Source: an uncultured Granulosicoccaceae bacterium
GTDB lineage: Bacteria; Pseudomonadota; Gammaproteobacteria; Granulosicoccales; Granulosicoccaceae
DNA: 64,000 bases
Direction of reading: 5' to 3'
Assembly (NCBI GenBank): GCA_937930305.1
Contig: CALGLE010000049.1
Coordinates: 1 to 64,000 of the forward strand
Positions 45,097 to 54,577 of this stretch are shown piece by piece. Numbering within the stretch: position 1 is the stretch's first letter; each line of letters starts with the position of its first letter. The position numbers and the translations under genes were made by a program. The notes beneath the pieces are model-generated. The model was given only the letters and a program-made list of their open reading frames with translations, did not search any database and was not told the DNA's origin.

Positions 45097-45106
45097 CAAA
45101 CCGTCC

Positions 45107-45877
45107 TCAATACCCTGCACCAGCAGCACCACGACCCCGTCGCCCGGCAAAACCCCATTGGCCATCGGGAAGCTTCACTAAACTGAACAGATAAAATTCG
45201 TCCACGGTTTTGTAGGCCGGATCTTCACGGGCCACCATCGCCTCGATATCTTCCCGTAATTCGAACAGGCCATAGTTTTGACGATTGTTGGTGTCCCCAG
45301 CAATGTCTTTCATAACCAGCGCGATTTCTTCTGCGATGATTTCTAAGGTCTCTATATCATCCGAACGTAACCCGGCGTCAATGTAGGCTGTCAGTTCATC
45401 GGTACGGTCTAAAATTTCCGCAGCTCTAACGGTAGTTTTTGCCACCGTACGCTGCACATTCGCAGACGCATCCGATACTTCGCTTGCTAAGGTTAAATGC
45501 GTCATGGCTTCTGCCGTGCCGCGACGCAAGCCATAAAGATTGGATTCTCCTTCGGTAAAGAACTGTGGATCAACAGCCTGAGCGACCGCATTCAAATGTT
45601 TTTTTGCTTCAGCAAGATTGCCAGAGCGGGCTGATTTGAGCAGTAATTCAGAGCTGGTTTGAGCTTTTATACTAGCCAATTCAGCCACCACCAAGAGGCC
45701 TTGTTCACTGGGTGTGGCAGGCCACCCGGTAATGGCATGACCGATATGTATGTGTGCGATAGTGGGCTGCTCTCGGGTAACCCCTGGAACACCGCAGCCG
45801 ACTAATCCGATTAGAGACAACAACAACACCCCACGCAAAAGGGGCTTGGTGCGAACTTTCAGGGTAAAGATGTTCAT
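45107..45877 (-). CDS. unrecognised lipoprotein, T6SS-linked
   Basis: The product is about 256 residues. The basic signal ends in a lipobox Leu-Val-Gly-Cys near residue 28. The mature N-terminus has a His cluster, IAHIHIGHAITGW, that could bind metal. The rest is largely helical (AEAKKHLNAVAQAVDPQFF ... RAAEILDRTDELTAY) and the C-terminus is Gly/Arg/Ala-rich (FAGRRGRGAAGAGY). The stop lies 10 bases before the next gene. I used the ATG at 45877; an ATG at 45886 is alternative. It occupies the position of TagQ-type lipoproteins in HSI-1 but shows no obvious likeness to them. Confidence 0.7.
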   Translation of the reverse strand: MNIFTLKVRTKPLLRGVLLLSLIGLVGCGVPGVTREQPTIAHIHIGHAITGWPATPSEQGLLVVAELASIKAQTSSELLLKSARSGNLAEAKKHLNAVAQAVDPQFFTEGESNLYGLRRGTAEAMTHLTLASEVSDASANVQRTVAKTTVRAAEILDRTDELTAYIDAGLRSDDIETLEIIAEEIALVMKDIAGDTNNRQNYGLFELREDIEAMVAREDPAYKTVDEFYLFSLVKLPDGQWGFAGRRGRGAAGAGY

Positions 45878-45930
45878 GTATGTCATTACGTTTTCTGTGT
45901 ATCAAATTTGTGTGATGAGTTGATATCGAA

Positions 45931-46377
45931 TTAATTCGTCAGCTTTGATAAACGGTACTTAAGCTGATTGAGTTTATTGGCTAGTTTTCCTTTGGTCTGA
46001 ATGTGCTTATTGCCATAAAACTGTGCGCAAGATAGGGTGGCTAAAGGATTGTTCTCGGATTGCGCTTGAATCCTGACGTCCACAATGGATTCGGCTTTGC
46101 GAAAGTAGGGGAATTCGGGTGGGCAATGAAGAGCCATCCAATTGTTTTGATTCTCTTGATCCAATTGTTGTATGGCAGATGCCGTTTTCGACTCAACATT
46201 CAGTTTTACTGTTAGGCCGCCACCAGAGCGATTCACAGATTCAACGGTTGCGGCGCTACAAACGTGTAAATCGTTGTAGTAACTGCTCAGCTTGGACAAC
46301 GGATCGAGCTCTGAGCTTATGGCTGTGGAGCCGCCCAATAGCGAAAGTAGGAGTGAAAAGAAAAAGCGATTGATCAT
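45931..46377 (-). CDS. small secreted protein of unknown function, T6SS-linked
   Basis: The product is 148 residues. A signal peptide of about 21 residues (FFFSLLLSLLGGSTAIS/SELD) is followed by a small domain with three Cys (HVCSAAT, LHCPPEF, LSCAQFY) and a Lys-rich helical C-terminus. It overlaps the end of pppA by 4 bases (ATGA), so it is translated with that gene. No family recognised. Confidence 0.7.
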   Translation of the reverse strand: MINRFFFSLLLSLLGGSTAISSELDPLSKLSSYYNDLHVCSAATVESVNRSGGGLTVKLNVESKTASAIQQLDQENQNNWMALHCPPEFPYFRKAESIVDVRIQAQSENNPLATLSCAQFYGNKHIQTKGKLANKLNQLKYRLSKLTN

Positions 46378-47117
46378 GTCGCCCCCGCGTTGTTTTCAGC
46401 TTTTGTTACGTAAATAACACCGACGTTGTCCCGTGCACCTCTGTCACGATACCGTCTGAGCAATTCATCAATGATGCTTGTTATGTCATTTAATTGAACC
46501 GGTATTTCGAGTAATTCCGAGTCTTTGAGTTCTTTGTACAAGCCGTCGGTGCAAACAATAAATTGATCGTCTTCTTTTAACGTATAAACACAGTGCTCGA
46601 TGAATGCCGATGATTCGCCACCGATAGCCGCTGTTAACGCCTCGCCATTCGGTATCTCATTGGTGTTGACTTCGGCGTTTAACCCTGTTTGGGCAGCATC
46701 TAATAAGAAAGATTGATAGTTGTGGTCCCTGGTGAGTTGTTTAATAGTGTTGTCACGAATTCGATAAATTCGACTGTCGCCACTCCAAGAGCACATGACT
46801 TTTTGTTTGTGAATCAATAACACAGCGACCGTGCAACCGATGACGGGTACCTCATCGTTGGCCGCTTTTTGTCTGAGTTCGCTGTTGCACGTTTGAAGTA
46901 GCTCATCAATACGTCGCAGAGCATGACCTTGCTTCGACGGGTGAGTAAACGATCGAAAATGCTCTACCACCAATTGACTGGCAAAATCGCCACTGTTGTG
47001 CCCACCCATACCGTCGGCAACCACCCACAACTGTTCATTGTCCAGCGACAACACCGAATCTTCATTCAGTGTTCTCACCAATCCGGTTTCTGTATAGGCA
47101 AGACTGGTCCAACTCAT
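46374..47117 (-). CDS. pppA: PP2C-type Ser/Thr phosphatase PppA
   Basis: The product is 247 residues of the PPM phosphatase family. Metal-binding motifs are VVADGMGGHNSGDFAS, SWSGDSRIYRI, VCTDGLYKEL and GARDNVGVI. In HSI-1-type T6SS, PppA removes the phosphate that PpkA puts on the FHA protein, resetting the machine. It abuts tagF (stop 47118-47120) and overlaps the next small gene by 4 bases. Confidence 0.93.
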   Translation of the reverse strand: MSWTSLAYTETGLVRTLNEDSVLSLDNEQLWVVADGMGGHNSGDFASQLVVEHFRSFTHPSKQGHALRRIDELLQTCNSELRQKAANDEVPVIGCTVAVLLIHKQKVMCSWSGDSRIYRIRDNTIKQLTRDHNYQSFLLDAAQTGLNAEVNTNEIPNGEALTAAIGGESSAFIEHCVYTLKEDDQFIVCTDGLYKELKDSELLEIPVQLNDITSIIDELLRRYRDRGARDNVGVIYVTKAENNAGAT

Positions 47118-48341
47118 CTAGTCTTCCTCCCAAGGCATGGAGGATAAATCTTCTTCGGCAATGTCTAGCGTTTCAACCAATGGGGATTTCGCAGGCGATG
47201 ATTCAGACTCGGACTCGGCTTCGCTGGCGTTAACTTCGATAGGTGTCTGCGCTTTCGCTGCCGCTATCGTTGATTCAACCATCCCTGGCGTAAGACGAAC
47301 GGTGGCTGGATAGTCGTCAGTCTCTAAAGATTTCGTATCTGCCAGGCTAGGTTTACCAGAAAATCCGACAATGCCTGTCGTTGGGTCTTGAGCCTTTGAC
47401 GGGCTTTCCGAATATGGGATTTCGGATGCTTTTAACGGATCAGCCTCATGCTCTGAGGATGATTCGGCGCGTTCTGCTTCCGCAGGTTCAGGTTCAGATT
47501 CAGATTCTGGTTTTTTTTCAGGTTCAATCGATTGCAGTGCATCCCACGCATCTGCGTCATTAATCACCGGTTCAACCGCTGCGACCTTTGCGACCTCTGC
47601 AACCGCCAGTTGGGTGAGGTTTATGGTCTTGGGGTCAAATTGATCGGTGAATAGCGCCATTCCCTCATTGGGGTCAGGCAGGCCAGACGATACAAACAAG
47701 GCGGTTGTATCTAAGGCATTCGAATCGTGCTGTGAGGATGAGGTGAGTGCGCAGCTTTGAAAGACGCACACTTGTTGGTAGTGCTGCTGCATGTATGAAT
47801 CGAGTATGGCGGTTGTAAAGTCTTTGAAATCACCCCCTTTGCCCGAAATTGAACGCACAACGAAACTATCGGAATCACTGCACTGATTGGAAGGGGCTAC
47901 CGCGTCTTGTTCGTACCAGGCGCCAGACAATTCCTCCAGTGTTGCATTCAATGAATCCACACTCGTGATACCACGCGATAAATCACCAGCGAGCCTTTCT
48001 AAGTGTTGCAGTAGTGGTTGAAATTTCAATAGGCCCTGGACAGGGGTGAATGGCGTGGAGACCGTACCCAAAATGCAAAACGGAAAGCGCCGGCCCACTT
48101 TATCGTTTGACGATACGAACACGCCAAACCAGGGTTCTGGGCCCATCACGTCTTTCGCACAGGTAAAACGATGTGGCGGTGCTGAGTGATAGAGGTCGGA
48201 CCATAGATTGCCGTGTTGTTGCTCGCCGTTGATGAGCGCCAGTTGCAACCAATCATCCCAAACGTTGATCAGGGATTGGGGTAAGTTAAAGCGAAGGAAA
48301 TCGCCTCTTTCCGGTACTTTTCCGTAGTAACCCAGGCGCAT
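47118..48341 (-). CDS. tagF: T6SS-associated protein TagF
   Basis: The product is 407 residues, cytoplasmic. The N-terminal TagF domain is clear (YYGKVPERGDFLRFNLP ... PWFGVFVSSNDKVGRRFPF). After about residue 250 comes an acidic Glu/Ser/Pro-rich tail (EKKPESESEPEPAEAERA), longer than in typical TagF. TagF is known in Pseudomonas as a repressor of T6SS acting independently of phosphorylation. It overlaps the tssM stop by one base. Confidence 0.88.
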   Translation of the reverse strand: MRLGYYGKVPERGDFLRFNLPQSLINVWDDWLQLALINGEQQHGNLWSDLYHSAPPHRFTCAKDVMGPEPWFGVFVSSNDKVGRRFPFCILGTVSTPFTPVQGLLKFQPLLQHLERLAGDLSRGITSVDSLNATLEELSGAWYEQDAVAPSNQCSDSDSFVVRSISGKGGDFKDFTTAILDSYMQQHYQQVCVFQSCALTSSSQHDSNALDTTALFVSSGLPDPNEGMALFTDQFDPKTINLTQLAVAEVAKVAAVEPVINDADAWDALQSIEPEKKPESESEPEPAEAERAESSSEHEADPLKASEIPYSESPSKAQDPTTGIVGFSGKPSLADTKSLETDDYPATVRLTPGMVESTIAAAKAQTPIEVNASEAESESESSPAKSPLVETLDIAEEDLSSMPWEED

Positions 48342-51300
48342 TATAAATTATCCGGTGCACGAAAATTCCGCACAGCTACTGAATTGAGTGGGTTAAAACT
48401 GCTGGTGGAGAACGCTAAGGTGACTTGTCTACCACCGAATGAATAATCCACTTGCATACCATTGGATGTTGGCCGTTTGTTGCCTTGATCAAGCAGGCGT
48501 AAAATGGCCCAAGGGCCAGAATTTTCTAAACTGGCAATGGTGCCGCTGATAACGGGTTGCACACGCAAGTTAACTAAGGTGTTGTTCGTGGGCGAGGGCC
48601 AAGTAAAAGACGTGGTGCCGGTAACCGGGCCATGGAAATATTCTGTGTTACCCCCTCCGATGGATAAGAACAAGGTTTCAATGTCTTGCGACATGCCCAA
48701 TTCGTTTGGAATGATGTCAAAGCGAAATGAGGGAAGTTGTTCTGATGTGCCAAAGAAGGTGTTTTTTATGTCATCGGCAAAGGCAAATTGCTTCAAGCTG
48801 TTGTCGGTTAAGCAAACGTTGTCGGCATTGCCTGTCCATGTCCATTGCCGAGGCGTTTTTGAAACCACCGTGCTTAAATACGTATCCACATAACGATCGA
48901 TCACACCGCCTTTACCAAAGAACGCACCAAAGTCAGATAACGCAATGTCACTGGTGCCTTTTCGGCTAACTGGGTAACGACCTCGAATGGCGCGTTTGTA
49001 ATAGGGCACCACCTCGGTTTGCCAAGCTGCGTTTAATTGTTGGCAAAACCCGCCGCTGGATACATCGGATATGTCCCCCGTAAGGCCAGTTAACACTTCG
49101 GCGATCGGTGAGGGCAGTCGATCAGCCTTGCCCGATAATTGTTGTAACGATATGGCTAGATCCGTGCTCAGTCTGGCATCCGTGGCTGCTGAGCCGCCTT
49201 GGGCCATCGGTAACAATTGAATGTTTAAGTCTTCCATTTGTCGCAGCAATTGATCCAATCGCGACGGGGCTCCGTTTTCGCTATTAACCAATTCATGCAG
49301 CGGTGTGAAGGCTTGGGTGACCGGATCGATTTCATCGCCTGCTTGCGCTTGATTAGAATTGGTGGCCAATAGGCTTCCCAGTTCATCTTCTCGTGTGGTT
49401 TTACCCTCGTCTCCGGTTTCCGCCTCTTGCTCTGGGTCGGTGAGTTTGGTGTCACTCGCTGCCGCTAACAGTAGCAATTTCAATGGCGAATCAATATCGC
49501 TGAGTAGTGACACTAAATCGGTGGCTTGGGTTAAATCGTCCACTGGGAGCACTTGGATGTTCGTCAGTAGCGTGGACCAAACTGCAATATAGTCTTTGAA
49601 GTAGCGCTCTTTTACGCGGCCTGTTAATGACTCAGCCGATACGGTACTTCCAGAGCCTGTGCTAAATGGGCCGAGCACCCAGTTGTCTTCGTAAAGGCTT
49701 TCAGAAACAGACGGAAGCTCTGGTAGGAAAATTCGGTTGTATCCATTTTTTGAAAACAGCTCGGGCACACTGCGATCAAACGATACGCCGTCTTGACGCT
49801 CCATGACGCGGTTGATGTCTGGGCTCGTCTTGGCAGAGAGTCGAACAAATCGGTTTAGTGATTCGATATTTCGATTTTTGATTCGATTGTAGGCACGATC
49901 TTCTAAGCTGAGCTGCGCGGCAATTTCTTGATAACGCGACACTAAGGCGGCATCCATGGTTCTGGGGTTTCGTCTTGGGCGTTCGGTAAATAATTGGGTG
50001 ATGTGTTTTCGTAAGGACGTTCGAACATCAGTGGTAGTTGATTCAGGCAGATTTCGATCAATGTCAAAATTGAACCAGCCAATAATGGAATCACTGTCGT
50101 AGCGTTCCCGGGTATGAATCATTTGATACGTTTTTAGCGCTTCAAAAAGAAATTCGGGGTTATTCTGTTCTGAGTGAATCTGATTCTCAAGCCGCACAAT
50201 GAGTCTGGGCAGCAGCACATCAATCAGCAATTCTTGATACTTTTCTGTAGAAACACTCAGAACACTGGGCGCTTGATATAGCCCGGTAGTTTTTACCAAC
50301 AATGACGGGTTCTCACCGTCTCGGTTTGGCTTAAATGAACCGGGAACCGATTCGGCTTGGTCCAGAATGTTTGCAGCGGCAACAATATCCAAGCTGTCCG
50401 AGGATAAATCGAACAAGGATTTATCCAATTCTTGCACTTGGTCTTCGGTTTCTCCCAATAGCTTTTTGTTACCAATAAAGCCTGCCGTCCAAGCACTTAA
50501 CGCGAAGACCAAGGTGCCGGCAATGGCACAGAGACCCCCAATTTGAAGAAGCTTGAATCGTTTCTCGGCCTTGGCGCTGCTACCGGCTAAGCCGGATTCA
50601 GGGAACACAACATCATTAAGTAAAGCATTAATAAAAAAGCTTTTGCCGCTACCAGCATCGGCGGTTTGTGGCGCGCTATGGGACTGAACTGAGGCGGATA
50701 AGGTATCGATGACTTTATCTAAAACGGAACCCGACTGTGTTGCACTGGTGAAGTAGACGCCGCGAAATTGGATGTCTTCCAACAAGCGATTTTTTTTCAT
50801 CAGTTGCTGGATAAAAAATTGAGATTTTGTCGTCAAATTAGAAAAATGCAGTGGGAGTTTGTATATGCCTTCTCGATTGGGTGCACTGAGTTCTCGTTGC
50901 AGTTTTGAGATGGTTTGTTGATGCACCGTGTGTTCAAGTTCTTCAATCGCTTGAGATAAGCCTGTCCCCAAATCCAGCTGCTCATCAACGGGGAAGGTAT
51001 AGCCCCAAACCTGGCGCCGCTCTTTGGCGTTTAGGTCGGAGAAAAATTCGGTAAAACCAGGCAGCAAATCACTTTTGGTGAACATCAAGTACACCGGAGG
51101 GGAGATGCCTAAGTTGGCGTACAATTCATCGATGCGGGATCTTAGCGTTCGCGCCAGATTCGTCATAGTGTCTTCATCGGATTCGAGAAGATCTTGAATG
51201 CTCAGCGCCACCAATACGCCATTGATGGGGCGACGTTTTCTTTTTTCCTTGAGTATATTTAAAAACCCACCCCATACTTTACTGTCTGAGTCGCGATCAC

Positions 51301-51865
51301 TGTCTTGTGTGGTGTATCGACCGGCTGTATCCAAAATTACTGCTTTATCGGTGAACCACCAATCGCAGTTTCGTGTTCCACCCACCCCTTTAACTGAATA
51401 ACGACCGTGCGATTCTTCCAGCGGAAAATCGAGCTCTGAGTTACTTAGCAGAGTGGTTTTTCCAGCACCTGGTGGGCCGATAATGACGTACCAAGGCAAT
51501 TCGTAAATGTATCGACTCTCACCACCTTTAAAATTTCCGCGTTTGAGTACGTCCACAGCCGATTGCATCTTGTCCTGCAACTCGGCCAATTCTTCATCGG
51601 ATGCGGAACCCTCTTCGTCTTTGGCTAGGGATTGTAAAAGAGCGGCTTCTTTCTTTTTCGCGCGCACGGTGCGTAGAAAGACCGTCATAGCCCAAGCTAG
51701 GATTAATCCACCGATGAACAATAGGCGGCGTGATACCGACTCCAGTGGTGCTTGCGATCCAATGGATAAATACGGGCCTGCAATCCAAATGAATATCGCA
51801 ATGAGCAGCACGCCAATCAGTGACAGTACCGCGCGATTTGTGAATAACTTAATAAGAAATTTCAT
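48341..51865 (-). CDS. tssM: T6SS membrane complex protein TssM (IcmF)
   Basis: The product is 1,174 residues, the usual length. Two N-terminal membrane segments (about 10-33 and 46-65) and a third near 450 (IGGLCAIAGTLVFALSAWTAG) frame a cytoplasmic NTPase domain with Walker A GPPGAGKTTLL. The periplasmic IcmF C-terminal region is about 480-1174. It forms the envelope-spanning TssJLM channel with the products next to it. Start ATG at 51865. Confidence 0.96.
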   Translation of the reverse strand: MKFLIKLFTNRAVLSLIGVLLIAIFIWIAGPYLSIGSQAPLESVSRRLLFIGGLILAWAMTVFLRTVRAKKKEAALLQSLAKDEEGSASDEELAELQDKMQSAVDVLKRGNFKGGESRYIYELPWYVIIGPPGAGKTTLLSNSELDFPLEESHGRYSVKGVGGTRNCDWWFTDKAVILDTAGRYTTQDSDRDSDSKVWGGFLNILKEKRKRRPINGVLVALSIQDLLESDEDTMTNLARTLRSRIDELYANLGISPPVYLMFTKSDLLPGFTEFFSDLNAKERRQVWGYTFPVDEQLDLGTGLSQAIEELEHTVHQQTISKLQRELSAPNREGIYKLPLHFSNLTTKSQFFIQQLMKKNRLLEDIQFRGVYFTSATQSGSVLDKVIDTLSASVQSHSAPQTADAGSGKSFFINALLNDVVFPESGLAGSSAKAEKRFKLLQIGGLCAIAGTLVFALSAWTAGFIGNKKLLGETEDQVQELDKSLFDLSSDSLDIVAAANILDQAESVPGSFKPNRDGENPSLLVKTTGLYQAPSVLSVSTEKYQELLIDVLLPRLIVRLENQIHSEQNNPEFLFEALKTYQMIHTRERYDSDSIIGWFNFDIDRNLPESTTTDVRTSLRKHITQLFTERPRRNPRTMDAALVSRYQEIAAQLSLEDRAYNRIKNRNIESLNRFVRLSAKTSPDINRVMERQDGVSFDRSVPELFSKNGYNRIFLPELPSVSESLYEDNWVLGPFSTGSGSTVSAESLTGRVKERYFKDYIAVWSTLLTNIQVLPVDDLTQATDLVSLLSDIDSPLKLLLLAAASDTKLTDPEQEAETGDEGKTTREDELGSLLATNSNQAQAGDEIDPVTQAFTPLHELVNSENGAPSRLDQLLRQMEDLNIQLLPMAQGGSAATDARLSTDLAISLQQLSGKADRLPSPIAEVLTGLTGDISDVSSGGFCQQLNAAWQTEVVPYYKRAIRGRYPVSRKGTSDIALSDFGAFFGKGGVIDRYVDTYLSTVVSKTPRQWTWTGNADNVCLTDNSLKQFAFADDIKNTFFGTSEQLPSFRFDIIPNELGMSQDIETLFLSIGGGNTEYFHGPVTGTTSFTWPSPTNNTLVNLRVQPVISGTIASLENSGPWAILRLLDQGNKRPTSNGMQVDYSFGGRQVTLAFSTSSFNPLNSVAVRNFRAPDNL

Positions 51866-51868
51866 GGC

Positions 51869-53206
51869 TTAATAGAAAACCGTAATTTCAACGCGGCGGT
51901 TTCTTGCACGCCCGGCGGCGGTATCGTTGGATGCGATCGCCTCTAAGCTGCCGCGTCCTTCGGTGATCATGCGAGCCGGATCGTTAAGACTTAATTGTAA
52001 TAAGTCGCCCACCGCATTCGCGCGCGCTTTGGACAGCTCGGTATTTGATGGAAACTTCGCGGATCGAATGGGTATGTTATCGGTGTGTCCGGTGACAACC
52101 ACATCGCCCTTTATCTGATTAACAGCAGCACCGATTTGCCCAACTACGGAAGCGTAGGATGCGCCCAATTTGGTTTTCCCCGATTGAAATAGATCATCAC
52201 CGGTGAGCCTGATTATCCCGCGATCAAAGGTCTCATCAACTTCAACAACCCCCAATGAAATTTCATCCGCGAGTAATTTGGTTAGTGTGATTTGGTCCGC
52301 GGCGCTGTCTGACAATCGAACATCGTCTTGTATTTTAATCTGTGGCCTGGCTGGTGGAACCACGGCTCGCACAGTCAGTGGGTTTACATCCAGTGACCAT
52401 AAACGGGTGGTGAGTTGATCCGAAGATTTGACCAACGTCATTCGGTAGTACAAGTAGGTGGCTGAAGAGATCGCCAAAGCTGCCGCTAACGCAACCCAAA
52501 GTGGGGTGGCTCGGGGCATCCTGCGTTCTTTGATATTCGAACCTTGCCATTGAGCCGAAAGCGCAACAGGTGCTGGTTCTCTGTTTGAGTTAAGAATGTT
52601 GTAAAGCCAATTACGCACTTTAATGAGTGTTTGTTGGCCATCACTGGTAATTCGATAAGCGCCTTCGTAACCCAAGGTCAACAACAAATACATAAATTCA
52701 AGTAGTTGTTTATTTTTTTTCGGATTCTCCGCCAAACTTTTTAACAGCGAGAAGAATCGCTCACCTCCACCGACTTCGTTGTGAAAGGTTGCCAGCAGAT
52801 TATGCTGAGACCAATTGGCTTGAGTGCCCCATGGGGTATTCATGGCTGCCTCATCAACAAAACTGCACATTACATAGCTGGCTTGCACCGCTTGCGTGGA
52901 ATCGGGCAGAATTTCACGGGCCCGATGCTTGAATTGATCAACTTCTTGTATCAGTTGTTGTCGTAAATATTCCGTATCGGGAATAGCGGAGGCTTTGCGC
53001 AGCACCATGACGGTAGTAATCAGTCGAGAGGCTGCTTTTTCCAATGGATTAATGCCGCCCAACAACGGAATCGCATCAATCGCAGTCGGGTTAAAGTCTG
53101 TTGTAGCCTGAGCATTATCGTAAACCCTTTCATTGGCGCGCGGCGCGGTTTTGGGTCGTAAAACCGTTCTATCGTCATCACCTATGGAGAACGGATCGTG
53201 CGTCAT
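51869..53206 (-). CDS. tssL: T6SS TssL (DotU) with C-terminal OmpA-like domain
   Basis: The product is 445 residues. DotU cytoplasmic domain at about 40-210 (NPLEKAASRLITTVMVLRK ... FVDEAAMNTPWG), one membrane segment near 225 (WVALAAALAISSATYLYY), then a periplasmic OmpA/peptidoglycan-binding domain at about 310-445 (VVTGHTDNIPIRS ... LSKARANAVGDLL). Such 'evolved' TssL proteins anchor the complex to the cell wall. The start overlaps the tssK stop (ATGA); an upstream ATG at 53221 exists. Confidence 0.95.
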   Translation of the reverse strand: MTHDPFSIGDDDRTVLRPKTAPRANERVYDNAQATTDFNPTAIDAIPLLGGINPLEKAASRLITTVMVLRKASAIPDTEYLRQQLIQEVDQFKHRAREILPDSTQAVQASYVMCSFVDEAAMNTPWGTQANWSQHNLLATFHNEVGGGERFFSLLKSLAENPKKNKQLLEFMYLLLTLGYEGAYRITSDGQQTLIKVRNWLYNILNSNREPAPVALSAQWQGSNIKERRMPRATPLWVALAAALAISSATYLYYRMTLVKSSDQLTTRLWSLDVNPLTVRAVVPPARPQIKIQDDVRLSDSAADQITLTKLLADEISLGVVEVDETFDRGIIRLTGDDLFQSGKTKLGASYASVVGQIGAAVNQIKGDVVVTGHTDNIPIRSAKFPSNTELSKARANAVGDLLQLSLNDPARMITEGRGSLEAIASNDTAAGRARNRRVEITVFY

Positions 53207-54540
53207 GATTGAACGGTCCAAATAACCATCTCAAGATCGGGTGTTGATCCGGCGATGTGCATAGCGATAATGGATGTCACCGAAATTTGTTGCCACAGTT
53301 CGTTGTCTCGGCGCAGTTCAAAATAGACGTATCGCTCGTAGGCTGGGATGCTGGACGGCACGTTAGCCAGTGTCATTAATTCCACACCGTTACTTTGCGC
53401 TGCCACTAAATCCCTTAATTGGGTTTTTGATGCAATGGTTGTCTGCTGGGGGAATCTACGAATGAGTTCATCGGGCGTGGCGCTGGATTTCACCGCCAAT
53501 ATAAATCGGCTGTTGGTAAAAATAACTGGGTCTGGAATGGTGGCTGTGTAAATGCCAGCGGTGACGTGTTCAACCGGAAACGATTCCGTCGTTGAGTCTG
53601 GAATCCAACTCAGACTGTCGCGCAATTCTTTAAGTAAGGGATTAAAGCTATTAAACTGTTCTCGGTGAAAGTATACGTGTTGATCGGATGAGGTTCGATC
53701 TGGCTTGGTAATGGTGGATAGTTCCCCAGTTAACTTAACCAATTCCCGAAAGATTTGTTCGGGGTGCGAGTCATTTACATCTACGAAGTGTTTCAGTAAA
53801 GGCCTTGCTCGATTGATGAGCAGCAACAACATTAAGTGTGCTAATTGGCTACTGTCGCTGGCATTTGGGCTACCTATTTTTTGAGCTAAATCAGTGCCAC
53901 GTTGAACTAGCAAGGCGTAGAGATCTTTGCAAATGGATTGCAGTTCACTGGAGGCATTTAAAGAGAGTGCGCAACAGTGAAAATGGTTATCAAGTTCTAA
54001 TACGCCGTCATCACGGCGTTCTCGAATCTTGGCAATCGGAATGGTGTGATAGGCCGAATCGTTGTCTGATTCTATGATGAGGCGCGACCAAAGCGAGGCG
54101 GTGAAAACCGTTTCGTCTTCATGTGAATCCACACTGTGTCGATCGGATACGGTGTGATTCTTAAGAAGGTATCTGGAGAACGACTCATCCGAGGTGGATT
54201 CTGAAATGTCTTTATTCGACTGCCGGTTAAACGGAATCGCAAGCGATATGACGCTGTCTCTTGTACTGGATTTGATTTCGATAGGGGCGGGCAGTTCACC
54301 TTCTGACGGAATGCTAAAAGGGGTACCATCTGGGAAAATTCCCGAAGCACTGGACAGCGCAAATTTACCTTCCGCCAGTGCTGTTGTATCGATAGTGAGC
54401 TCAGAAAATCCATACGGGAACGGGTCCGAACACGCATTTAACTTCGACAAGGTCGATAATATGAATCGATCTTGTTGTTGGAAATGCTGTGGGCCGAGGA
54501 ACATGCCTTCGGACCACACAACTCGGTTCTTCTCGTACAC
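53203..54540 (-). CDS. tssK: T6SS baseplate protein TssK
   Basis: The product is 445 residues. The N-terminal motif VVWSEGMFLGPQHFQQQDRF is diagnostic for TssK. It connects the baseplate to the TssJLM membrane complex. It overlaps tssL by 4 bases, and is 37 bases after tssJ. Confidence 0.96.
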   Translation of the reverse strand: MYEKNRVVWSEGMFLGPQHFQQQDRFILSTLSKLNACSDPFPYGFSELTIDTTALAEGKFALSSASGIFPDGTPFSIPSEGELPAPIEIKSSTRDSVISLAIPFNRQSNKDISESTSDESFSRYLLKNHTVSDRHSVDSHEDETVFTASLWSRLIIESDNDSAYHTIPIAKIRERRDDGVLELDNHFHCCALSLNASSELQSICKDLYALLVQRGTDLAQKIGSPNASDSSQLAHLMLLLLINRARPLLKHFVDVNDSHPEQIFRELVKLTGELSTITKPDRTSSDQHVYFHREQFNSFNPLLKELRDSLSWIPDSTTESFPVEHVTAGIYTATIPDPVIFTNSRFILAVKSSATPDELIRRFPQQTTIASKTQLRDLVAAQSNGVELMTLANVPSSIPAYERYVYFELRRDNELWQQISVTSIIAMHIAGSTPDLEMVIWTVQS

Positions 54541-54577
54541 TCTCTAACTCTCCTCGGTTGTCTATTAACTCGACGGA

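Noticed and set aside
54194-54547. Plus-strand open frame of 117 codons opposite tssK
   Set aside because: It is antisense to conserved tssK sequence with no independent support.
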